A program made the translations under genes and the position numbers. The notes under the pieces were generated by a model that was not told the DNA's origin, ran no database searches, and worked only from the letters and a program-made list of their open reading frames with translations. Positions 43,947-51,679 of a stretch of DNA of 51,679 nt are shown piece after piece. The DNA comes from Burkholderiales bacterium. Lineage in GTDB: Bacteria; Pseudomonadota; Gammaproteobacteria; Burkholderiales; Burkholderiaceae_D. Position 1 is the first letter of the stretch; every line of letters begins with the position of its first letter. Location of the stretch: positions 1 through 51,679 of the forward strand of contig JACOUL010000043.1 of the NCBI GenBank assembly GCA_016177875.1, written 5' to 3'.

Positions 43947-44307
43947 AGGAGCCGCTCCTGGCGGCATCTTCTTCCGCCCATTTTTTACGCTGGGCTAGAT
44001 GGCCGCATTTTTTTTGCATAGCTACTTCTCTTCGTTCAGCATACATACGCGTTTTCTCTTCTCTTGCCTCGCGTTTTTGACGGGCGCTCTCTAGCCGTTT
44101 TATCTCCGCTTTTTCCCTGGCCAATTTTCGTTCAGATGCAGTGACATTGCTTACGGAAGGCTTGGGCGGTTCTGCAATATGAACCGACTTGCCGGCCGCG
44201 CAGGGCTGATCGCTATAGATAACGGAGCCGTTGACTTCGCATTTGTAGGCAGCATGCGCAGCCCAACAGAGCGACCATAGCAGGCCGCAGCACACTAATT
44301 TTTTCAT
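43873..44307 (-). CDS. DUF4124 domain protein, exported
   Basis: 144-residue protein with a signal peptide (cleavage near residue 19, CWAAHAA) and then the DUF4124 motif YKCEVNGSVIYSDQPCAAGK, a short Cys-pair module common in betaproteobacteria. The rest is a highly charged, Lys/Arg/Glu-rich helix or coiled coil (about 60-140). Function unknown. It overlaps the 3' end of the opposite GT9 gene by 74 bases, so one of the two reading frames has an unusual end. Starts 3 bases after the stop of the FAD-dehydrogenase gene in the same direction. Confidence 0.82.
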   Translation of the reverse strand: MKKLVCCGLLWSLCWAAHAAYKCEVNGSVIYSDQPCAAGKSVHIAEPPKPSVSNVTASERKLAREKAEIKRLESARQKREAREEKTRMYAERREVAMQKKCGHLAQRKKWAEEDAARSGSFRARETAKTKARRAAERYDLECRR

Positions 44308-44309
44308 GA

Positions 44310-45716
44310 TTAAAGAACCTTTCCCGGGTTCATGAGATTCAAGGGGTCGAGCGCGCGTTTAATCGTTTTCATGAGGCCGAGCTCGACATCGGATTTATAA
44401 CGGCGGATTTCATCGCGCTTCAATGCGCCCAAACCATGCTCCGCCGAGATGGAGCCGTTATAGCGGTGAACGCTGTCATGCACGACTTGGTTGACCTCCG
44501 GTTGGCGCGCGATGAAGGCTTCATCCGATTGTCCCTCCGGCGCCGAGACGTTGTAATGCAGGTTGCCGTCGCCGAGGTGGCCGAAAGTCACCATGCGGCA
44601 GCCGGGAAAGTGCGCAAGAAGCAAGGCATCCGTCGCGGCGATGAATTCGCCGATGCGCGAAATGGGCACGGCGATGTCGTGCTTGATGTTTTTGCCCTCT
44701 TGCGCCTGGGCGAGTGAAATGTGTTCGCGCAGCTGCCACAAGGCTTCCGATTGCGAAAGCGACGTGGCGACCACCGCATCTTGAATCGCATCCTCTTCCA
44801 ATGCTGAGCCGATGACGTTTTCCAGCAAAGCCGTGGCGTGTTCTTCCGATTCGCTGTCGGATAATTCCAGCAAGACGTATTGCGCATGCGCTTGCGAAAA
44901 AGGCGTCCGCAATTGCGGAAAGTGTTTTTGCACCAGACGCAAACATACGTCCGACATCAGCTCAAAGCCGGTCAGCGCATCGCCGCAGCGCTCGCGTGCG
45001 AGCGACAGGAGCCTCAATGCATCGTCCGGCGTGCGCATTGCCGCCATCGCCGTCACTTGCGCGGCAGGCTGGGGATAAAGTTTCATCACGGCGGCCGTGA
45101 TGATGCCTAGCGTGCCTTCCGCGCCGATGAAGAGATCGCGCAAGTCATAGCCGGTATTGTCCTTGCGTAAACCGCGCAGTCCTTCCCATATTTCGCCTTG
45201 CGCAGTCACGACTTCCAGTCCCAGGCAAAGTTCGCGCGCATTGCCGTAACGGAGAACAGCGGTGCCGCCGGCATTAGTCGAGAGATTGCCGCCGATGGTA
45301 CAGCTGCCCTCAGCGGCCAGCGACAAGGGAAACAGACGACCGGAATCCGCGGCGGCGTCTTGCACATTTTGAAGGATGCAACCCGCTTCGACGGTGATGG
45401 TGTTGTTGACCGTATCGACTGCACGAATGCGATTCAAGCGTGAAAGAGAGAGCACGATCGCCGCGCCGGTTTGATCGGGCACGCTGCCCAGCACCAAGCC
45501 GGTATTGCCGCCTTGCGGCACGATGGGAACCTGAAACTGATTACACAAGCGCATAACGGCCGCCACGTCATCCGCCGTGCCGGGCCGAACGACGGCAAGC
45601 GCCGCCCCGGTAAAACGCTTGCGCCAATCCGTCACAAACGCCGCCTTATCGGCATCCTCGGTCAGTACGTTAGCCGCGCCGACGACACGACGGCACTGAT
45701 CGAGGAAGGTATTCAT
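44310..45716 (-). CDS. FAD-linked dehydrogenase (GlcD / D-2-hydroxyacid type)
   Basis: 468-residue flavoenzyme oxidising a D-2-hydroxyacid such as D-lactate, glycolate or D-2-hydroxyglutarate; the exact substrate is open. FAD-binding PCMH fold (about 35-215) with VPQGGNTGLVLGSVPDQTGA and IGGNLSTNAGGTAVLRYGN. The C-terminal FAD-oxidase domain has FGHLGDGNLHYNVS and the metal/substrate-site sequence SAEHGLGALKRDEI. The start overlaps the DUF2069 stop by 4 bases. No Fe-S partner gene is adjacent, so it resembles the stand-alone D-lactate/D-2-hydroxyglutarate type. Confidence 0.9.
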   Translation of the reverse strand: MNTFLDQCRRVVGAANVLTEDADKAAFVTDWRKRFTGAALAVVRPGTADDVAAVMRLCNQFQVPIVPQGGNTGLVLGSVPDQTGAAIVLSLSRLNRIRAVDTVNNTITVEAGCILQNVQDAAADSGRLFPLSLAAEGSCTIGGNLSTNAGGTAVLRYGNARELCLGLEVVTAQGEIWEGLRGLRKDNTGYDLRDLFIGAEGTLGIITAAVMKLYPQPAAQVTAMAAMRTPDDALRLLSLARERCGDALTGFELMSDVCLRLVQKHFPQLRTPFSQAHAQYVLLELSDSESEEHATALLENVIGSALEEDAIQDAVVATSLSQSEALWQLREHISLAQAQEGKNIKHDIAVPISRIGEFIAATDALLLAHFPGCRMVTFGHLGDGNLHYNVSAPEGQSDEAFIARQPEVNQVVHDSVHRYNGSISAEHGLGALKRDEIRRYKSDVELGLMKTIKRALDPLNLMNPGKVL

Positions 45717-46107
45717 TTCGAAACCTTTTCAATCACTTGTTTCGCGAGCTGTTTGGCCGCCTTCTTGTAAGGCCGCAGATACAGCAATGCGCAAGTAAAG
45801 AAGATGCAGGTGAGCGCGACTTCAACCCAGCCGAGCGCGGCAGACAAGTTGTTTTTGTCGCTGGTGGCGCGCACGATACCTTCAGCGAAATACAAAAGAA
45901 TCAGCATCGACGACCATTGCAAAGTATAGATATCGCGCTTAATGACGCCCCGCAAAGGGATCAACAAAGGCAGCACCTTCAATGCCAGCCACGAGCCGCC
46001 GGGACGCAAGGGCGCCAGGAACATTTCCCAGGCAATGCCGAGCAAAATCAGTGCGGCCAAGCTGGCGATGGTGCAGACGTGGTAAATGCGAATGCGCGTG
46101 TTATCCA

Positions 46108-46108
<1 letters not shown>
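45713..46108 (-). CDS. DUF2069 membrane protein
   Basis: 131-residue inner-membrane protein of the DUF2069 family, function unknown. Four hydrophobic helices (about 9-30, 38-53, 63-80, 92-112) and a basic C-terminus (KKAAKQLAKQVIEKVSK). LPLLIPLRGVIKRDIYTLQW is the family signature. It overlaps the FAD-dehydrogenase start by 4 bases and its ATG overlaps the wrbA stop, so the three genes form an operon starting at wrbA. Confidence 0.85.
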
Positions 46109-48063
<1,955 letters not shown>

Positions 48064-48083
48064 CTTGCCCGACCCGGGCCGCT

Positions 48084-49061
48084 TTATGCGATAGGCCTCT
48101 TGCTCGTCGCCGCGCACAGTTCGTCGTGAAGCTCTAGAACCGGCCGCACATCCAAATGCACGGCGCCATTGCCGACGGTTTCCAGGAAAGTACAAGCCGC
48201 GTAAGAACTTGCGGTTTTCTCGTAATCGTCGATCCATGACGTGCGGATCGGCAGATGCTCCGGCGCGACCGGCCATACGCCGGGACGCGGCCGCAGATGG
48301 CTCTCGATGCCGATACGCCAGGGTTTCGCGCTGACCCGCGCACGAAAGCATTGCTGGTTCATGCACATCGAAACGTAAATGGGATCGGTCCCAAGCGCTT
48401 TGAAAAATTCCGATACATCCGGGTCGCTTGGGCTGAACAATTTATGGGTTGCCGCCACGCGCAAACCTGCGGGCGTCTTATAGAGCCGTAGATTCCAACC
48501 CGGATGCTTGGCGAGGAAGCGATCGATGCGCTTGCGCGCCGTTCGTTCGGCCCCGCCCGTCGCCGTCTGAATCGCGCGGAAGGCGACTCTGGAAACAATG
48601 CTGAAGGAAAGCAGCGCAAGCGCTCCCAGCGCGATACCGGCTCCGCGCGAACCGATCAGCCATGAGACCGCCAACGCAAGAAGGATCAATATGCCCAAGA
48701 CAGCGAAAGTGAATCGCAACGGCGCCCGATCCTGAAAGTCGATGTCGGCGAACAGCACGTTCGGCGTATTCAAGCAGCGCGCGCCGTAGGAATTCCGCGT
48801 GATGACGGCGTCGCCATGTCGGCTGACGATCTCTTCTCGGATCGGCACGCCCGCCGCGCCGTTATAGGGAATCTTCGGTTCCTTGGCAGGAAGCTTCTCA
48901 CCGGACAGCGCTCGTTCCAGGGCTTCTTTCACGCGCGCGTCGGCATTCGCCTGCGCGTCGGCCGCGCTTAAGTCCGACCAGCCAAACCGCCGAAGCGTGA
49001 TCTGCTTGCCTTTTGCGCGATGCTGCAGACGGCTTTCGGCCCAGAATTGTGGAACGATCAT
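48084..49061 (-). CDS. Membrane protein of unknown function with a DxD and TxxGxRV-TH pattern
   Basis: 325-residue protein, family not named by me. A soluble N-terminus (1-115) has EEIVSRHGDAVITRNSYGAR and NVLFADIDFQD with acidic D106-x-D108. Two adjacent helices follow (about 116-136 and 141-160), then a C-terminal soluble part with LRLYKTPAGLRVAATHKLF (His206), CFRARVSAKPWRIGIES and SWIDDYEKTASSYAAC. The spaced DxD, GLRV-TH and Asp patterns recall, only loosely, archaeo-eukaryotic primase-type nucleotidyl transferases. The ribosome site AGGAGG lies 4 bases before the ATG. Convergent with yihY; not visibly in an operon. Confidence 0.72.
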   Translation of the reverse strand: MIVPQFWAESRLQHRAKGKQITLRRFGWSDLSAADAQANADARVKEALERALSGEKLPAKEPKIPYNGAAGVPIREEIVSRHGDAVITRNSYGARCLNTPNVLFADIDFQDRAPLRFTFAVLGILILLALAVSWLIGSRGAGIALGALALLSFSIVSRVAFRAIQTATGGAERTARKRIDRFLAKHPGWNLRLYKTPAGLRVAATHKLFSPSDPDVSEFFKALGTDPIYVSMCMNQQCFRARVSAKPWRIGIESHLRPRPGVWPVAPEHLPIRTSWIDDYEKTASSYAACTFLETVGNGAVHLDVRPVLELHDELCAATSKRPIA

Positions 49062-49105
49062 GCGGCCTCCTAACTTAGTGCGATGATTGAAATTATCTCT
49101 GCACG

Positions 49106-49444
49106 TCAGTGCATGTTTCCCATTGTGTTAATCGACGCGAAAATAAATATGACAAGGTGAAGAATATCAAGAAAAAAGACAAGGACAAGATCGATCCACA
49201 TGCGCCGAACGAAGCATTTAATCACCACAGCGATGGTAAGCGCGCCTGCGAGTGACGCAAGCAGCAAGACCGGGGTAATCCAATTGAATGGAAAATTATG
49301 CCCGACAATCACTAACGTGTATTCGACCAGCAAGAGCATCGCAATGCCGGAAGTGATAACGCCTGAGCCGATTTTGGCGCGCGTTAACGCAACGATCAGC
49401 CAGACGACGAAGGCAAGATAAAGCAGCGTCAGTAGGATATTCAA
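49106..49444 (-). CDS. Small multi-helix membrane protein
   Basis: 112-residue protein from a TTG start that overlaps the stop of the preceding gene (TTGA at 49441-49444), suggesting coupled translation. It is almost entirely hydrophobic: helices at about 3-20, 25-46, 51-70 and 85-105, with little outside the membrane. No family recognised. A longer frame back to 49534 exists but runs antiparallel to no signal and overlaps the upstream gene by 94 bases, so the coupled start is preferred. Forms a pair with the gene at 49441. Confidence 0.6.
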   Translation of the reverse strand: MNILLTLLYLAFVVWLIVALTRAKIGSGVITSGIAMLLLVEYTLVIVGHNFPFNWITPVLLLASLAGALTIAVVIKCFVRRMWIDLVLVFFLDILHLVIFIFASINTMGNMH

Positions 49445-49959
49445 TTCTGTTTTGCGGCTTTGCGCAGTACAGCGGTCAACCACCAAAAGTAGGCAACCTG
49501 TCCGCCAACGATGGCAAGGAAGGTCCACAGCCACCCAAAGCTTGCGCCAACAGACGCTAAGTTCTGGGCGATTCCAAGGTGCTCATAGCGATATGCCGCA
49601 AAAATCCCTTGCCTGAACAGCCAGATACCCAGCCAGAAAATGATCCAAGTGGCAGTCGTGGTCCAGAGCCACACGCCGAAAGATAGGCAATTGTAGTGCG
49701 CAGCAAAGCGCTCATTAGTGTCGCCGCCGGCGGCGTCAAAACATGTCGTGAAGCCCATCAGCGTGATCGCTACGACGACGATGCATTCAAACAGACTCAA
49801 GAGTGTCCACGGCGGATTCGCCCATGTGAAGGCGCCATAGAAAATCACCCAGCCAAAGAGCAGGTTCGCAAGCGTTAGGTAGGCAATCTCGCGGTTGGAT
49901 ACGTCATTTGATGCGAGCCGCCGCGCCAGCTTCCCGGGAAAGAACCAGTCTTGCCTCAT
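49441..49959 (-). CDS. Four-helix membrane protein of unknown function
   Basis: 172-residue protein with predicted helices at about 26-47, 52-72, 92-115 and 140-160, rich in Trp and Phe. The N-terminus MRQDWFFPGKLARRLASND is basic and cytoplasmic by the positive-inside rule. No known family signature. The ribosome site AAAGGCAAG precedes the ATG. It follows the attC-like site at 50067-50142 by about 107 bases and is paired with the small membrane protein at 49106, so it may be the body of a cassette with a decayed attC. Confidence 0.68.
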   Translation of the reverse strand: MRQDWFFPGKLARRLASNDVSNREIAYLTLANLLFGWVIFYGAFTWANPPWTLLSLFECIVVVAITLMGFTTCFDAAGGDTNERFAAHYNCLSFGVWLWTTTATWIIFWLGIWLFRQGIFAAYRYEHLGIAQNLASVGASFGWLWTFLAIVGGQVAYFWWLTAVLRKAAKQN

Positions 49960-50066
49960 TTGTCTTGCCTTTCTTGCTGAGTCGGGATTGTTCGTGGCCT
50001 GTCATCGAATTGCAGCGTTGACTTGCGCGTAGATTTTATTGGTGGTGCTCGTACCGTAGAATGTGT

Positions 50067-50142
50067 ATGTACCGTGAAGCTAACCTGCCGTCGGAGCGCG
50101 CAGCGTCGCTGTTGGGCGGTCAGGTTGAGCGCAGGGTTAGGC
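50067..50142 (-). repeat. attC-like recombination site B
   Basis: 76 bases on the minus strand. It opens with a perfect core GCCTAAC (50142-50136) that contains the TAA stop of the upstream gene (50139-50137). Then CTCAACCTGACCGCC pairs imperfectly with GGCAGGTTAGCTT at the far side, as the inner boxes of attC sites do, with extra unpaired bases. The far core is degenerate (GGTACAT at 50073-50067, 5 of 7 to GTTRRRY). Layout and size fit integron attC sites (57-141 bases). Confidence 0.65.
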
Positions 50143-50826
50143 ATCGGTTTGAGGTTGTTGTGTAGCTGTCATCTTGGCAAGGAGGTCACTTTGTTCCTTC
50201 TCGATACGATGGCAGTAGTCGGAGAGTGCATCGAAGTAGGCGTTGTCTCGCCTCAGCGCTTCGAGCAGGCCCGCAGGGTGCCGACTTTGGTCAAATCGAT
50301 TACCTACGATTAGGTGCTTCAGTGGCGAGGAGTAAACAAGGACTCGTCGAATGCTCTCCGGTAATTGAAGAATGGATTCGCAGAAGATCTTGTCAACGAC
50401 AGGCCGAAGCGTTGAAAGGTTGGTCGAAAACCCTTCCGTGGTCTTCTGGGACCCATATCGAAGCTGCTGGTACAGCTTCCCGTCTCGATCATTCAGATGC
50501 TTTGCAAAGTCACGAACATCGGGGTCGGCAAACACTGGTGCAAAGCCTGCACACGCCTCGCGAAGCGCCTCTACATTGTGACCGTATTTCGTGGCCATGT
50601 CCGTTAAGGCTGTGGCCGTTTGAGTCTGGACCGCGAGGTGTAGCTTTAGCGCCTTTTCCACCACGTCCAGCATTAACACGCAAATGGTCGGCATGGATGT
50701 CAGCGGTTCAAGTTGATGCAGTAAGCGCATCGCAATGTAATCAGATGAGACGTGCAACATGAGCCCAGCCGAGAACATGAACCAGTCCTTCTCCTGAGGC
50801 TGCGGCAATAGTTTTCGTGTCAGCAC
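50137..50826 (-). CDS. Cassette-borne helical protein, possibly HEPN-like
   Basis: 229-residue soluble, mainly helical protein with no firm family. The stretch LDVVEKALKLHLAVQ followed by KYGHNVEALREACAG and LYQQLRYGS resembles HEPN-type folds, where a helix with lysine, a G-H-[ND] turn and a late R-Y are common; an R105-x4-H110 pair (RDFAKH) fits the loose RX4-6H RNase motif. This is tentative. The GTG start has AGAGG 7 bases upstream and lies 20 bases after the attC A end. The stop is inside attC B, the classic cassette geometry. Confidence 0.7.
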   Translation of the reverse strand: MLTRKLLPQPQEKDWFMFSAGLMLHVSSDYIAMRLLHQLEPLTSMPTICVLMLDVVEKALKLHLAVQTQTATALTDMATKYGHNVEALREACAGFAPVFADPDVRDFAKHLNDRDGKLYQQLRYGSQKTTEGFSTNLSTLRPVVDKIFCESILQLPESIRRVLVYSSPLKHLIVGNRFDQSRHPAGLLEALRRDNAYFDALSDYCHRIEKEQSDLLAKMTATQQPQTDA

Positions 50827-50845
50827 GGAGATACCTCTACGCGAT

Positions 50846-50940
50846 GCCTCACGTCCAAGCTCAGCCGCCGTCGAGGAGCGATAGCAACGAGGGAACCCAA
50901 AAGCGCAGCTTTTGGGCGGTCGGCTGCAAAGAGGTTAGGA
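50846..50940 (-). repeat. attC-like recombination site A
   Basis: 95 bases on the minus strand. Outer cores: TCCTAAC (50940-50934) and GTGAGGC (50852-50846), each one base off consensus. Inner boxes GCAGCCGACCGCC and GGCGGCTGAGCTTGG pair imperfectly. The centre contains a perfect 9-bp hairpin (arms 50896-50904 and 50908-50916), as in many chromosomal attC sites. It lies between two minus-strand genes, 11 bases after one stop and 20 bases before the next start. Confidence 0.68.
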
Positions 50941-50951
50941 AAAGGCGACAT

Positions 50952-51521
50952 TCAATTCACTAACTTTAGAACAGCTAACCCCAGTGACGCCAAGGCAATC
51001 AGACCACCCAAGATCACGCCAAAAATGTTCTCTTGGAAAAATCTTTTTATCTTCAGCCCGAGCGAAGGTTTCTTGCTAATTACTTCAGCCTGAAAGAGCT
51101 CGATCTCAGCCTTCAACCACTGCAAGGTGACTTCCTTTGTCTTCTCGAATCCTTTGTAGTCCTGCAGTCCAGTATTCGAAAGTGATTGCGCAATCCCACC
51201 GACCGCTTGGCCCAAAATGGAATCAAGATTTTTGAATTCCGTTTGGATAAGGTCCAAAAACGAAGTAGCCGTTGAATCCAAATGACTTTGAGAAAATCGG
51301 CGCTTATCAATTGAAACTGCGCGCTTGTAGTCTGCAAAAACATCTTTCGAGAATTTCTCCGCGTGATCAGAACATGCTCGAATTGCGGAGTTGATATGCA
51401 TGCTAGAGGGATAGGTGCCGTTCTTTGTGAATTCATTGCGAATTCTACGAAGCTCATCATGAAGGTACTTGATCTCGGACTGCGCCTTTGCATCGATCAA
51501 TTTCAGGAGTTGTTCCTTCAT
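50952..51521 (-). CDS. Cassette-borne helical protein with C-terminal membrane anchor
   Basis: 189 residues from the ATG at 51521. The N-terminal 155 residues are helical and charged (MKEQLLKLIDAKAQSEIKYL, LHDELRRIRNEF, DLIQTEFKNLDSIL) with coiled-coil character and no catalytic signature. A single hydrophobic helix (about 166-187, IFGVILGGLIALASLGLAVL) lies at the very end, so it is probably tail-anchored. The frame is open to a TTG at 51602, but the ATG comes 11 bases after the core-like GTTAGGG, the position expected for a cassette gene. No ribosome site is obvious, which is common for cassettes. Function unknown. Confidence 0.65.
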   Translation of the reverse strand: MKEQLLKLIDAKAQSEIKYLHDELRRIRNEFTKNGTYPSSMHINSAIRACSDHAEKFSKDVFADYKRAVSIDKRRFSQSHLDSTATSFLDLIQTEFKNLDSILGQAVGGIAQSLSNTGLQDYKGFEKTKEVTLQWLKAEIELFQAEVISKKPSLGLKIKRFFQENIFGVILGGLIALASLGLAVLKLVN

Positions 51522-51532
51522 TGGAGTAAGAG

Positions 51533-51552
51533 CCCTAACGAATAAAAGGGAC
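51533..51552 (-). other. Core site of an attI- or attC-like boundary
   Basis: GTTAGGG (51539-51533) matches the integron core GTTRRRY except the last base. On the upstream side it is preceded by TCCCTTTTATTC, so that CCCT and AGGG form a small inverted pair spaced like the simple site of attI1 (CCCTAAAACAAAGTTAGG). No paired attC arms are seen to its right, which favours attI or a cassette with most of its attC beyond recognition. Confidence 0.4.
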
Positions 51553-51622
51553 TTCCCCACTCGGTACGGCATCAACGTGCCAAGATTGAGTTTCGAGAAC
51601 AATCTGAATGAGGGAGGAAGTC

Positions 51623-51679
51623 ATGAATAAGCGTACCGCAGATCGTGCAGAAATGGCAACTGTCGCCCGTGCCGGGTTG
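51623..51679 (+). CDS. Start of an unknown gene cut by the window edge
   Basis: An open frame begins at ATG 51623 behind a strong ribosome site (GGGAGGAAG at about 51612-51620) and runs 19 codons to the end of the window. It is divergent from the cassette genes, the place where an integron integrase often lies, but the visible residues (MNKRTADRAEMATV...) do not resemble known IntI starts. Identity unknown. Confidence 0.4.
   Translation, partial: MNKRTADRAEMATVARAGL

Larger units (their letters stand above)
49075..51540 (-). mobile_element. Integron gene-cassette array (partial, no integrase in window)
   Basis: Minus-strand genes without recognisable families are separated by attC-like sites at 50846-50940 and 50067-50142, with a further core-like site at 51533-51539 ahead of the first gene. 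Two genes have cassette geometry: start codon soon after a GTTAGGC-like core and stop codon next to or inside the following GCCTAAC-like core. The genes read leftward, so attI and intI would lie to the right of the window. The left limit is uncertain: 49075-50066 has two genes but no clear attC after them. Confidence 0.62.

Noticed and set aside
51623..51679. Integron integrase at the right edge
   Set aside because: Position would fit, but the 19 visible residues do not resemble IntI N-termini, so I cannot claim it.

Overview
The window looks like a chromosomal segment of a betaproteobacterium, most likely Burkholderiales and close to Oxalobacteraceae (Herminiimonas/Collimonas type). This is inferred from the housekeeping block carA-carB-greA-DUF4149-yhbY/rlmE-ftsH-folP-glmM, the pst-pho operon, and families common in that group (DUF2069, DUF4124, DUF445, DUF5666). 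No species can be named from sequence alone.

Left part (1-6.8 kb): accessory secreted functions. A 619-residue lipoprotein with a Thr-rich tether and a beta-helix-like body is followed by two paralogous secreted lipase-like hydrolases that flank a LuxR-family regulator of EpsA type. A 51-residue lipoprotein and galE follow. At 6.9-9.5 kb lies a large PAS-GAF-PAS-GGDEF-EAL protein, then a DUF445 membrane protein.

Phosphate block (10.9-17.5 kb): a well-formed Pho box precedes pstS-pstC-pstA-pstB-phoU-phoB-phoR, a complete sensing and high-affinity uptake operon. It is followed by a patatin-like lipoprotein, a NlpC/P60 hydrolase on the other strand, a response regulator with a degenerate GGDEF domain, and a GlcG/HbpS-like protein.

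Housekeeping block (20.9-34.1 kb): carA (probably a TTG start), carB, greA, a DUF4149 protein, the tightly divergent yhbY and rlmE, ftsH (behind a sigma-32-like promoter), folP (its start codon directly behind the ftsH terminator), glmM, a second PAS-GGDEF-EAL protein, then tRNA-Pro(TGG) and tRNA-Arg(TCT). A DUF6502-DUF5666 pair, a CBS protein, and a glycogen-debranching-like enzyme with a GT4 glycosyltransferase follow.

Glycosyltransferase region (40.7-44 kb): two GT9 heptosyltransferase-like genes point away from each other. Between them lie a C-terminal remnant of a NodU/CmcH-type carbamoyltransferase and an N-terminal remnant of a GT2 glycosyltransferase, so this is a deletion-scarred surface-glycan locus. 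Next come DUF4124, a GlcD-like FAD dehydrogenase, DUF2069, wrbA and yihY.

Right end (49.1-51.7 kb): the most notable accessory feature. Minus-strand genes of unknown function are separated by two attC-like recombination sites (50846-50940 and 50067-50142). The stop codon of one gene lies inside the attC core site, and an attI-like or attC-like core lies just ahead of the outermost gene. I read this as an integron cassette array whose attI/intI side, if present, lies beyond the right edge. One cassette product has HEPN-like features and another is a predicted tail-anchored helical protein; both are candidates for new accessory or defence functions.
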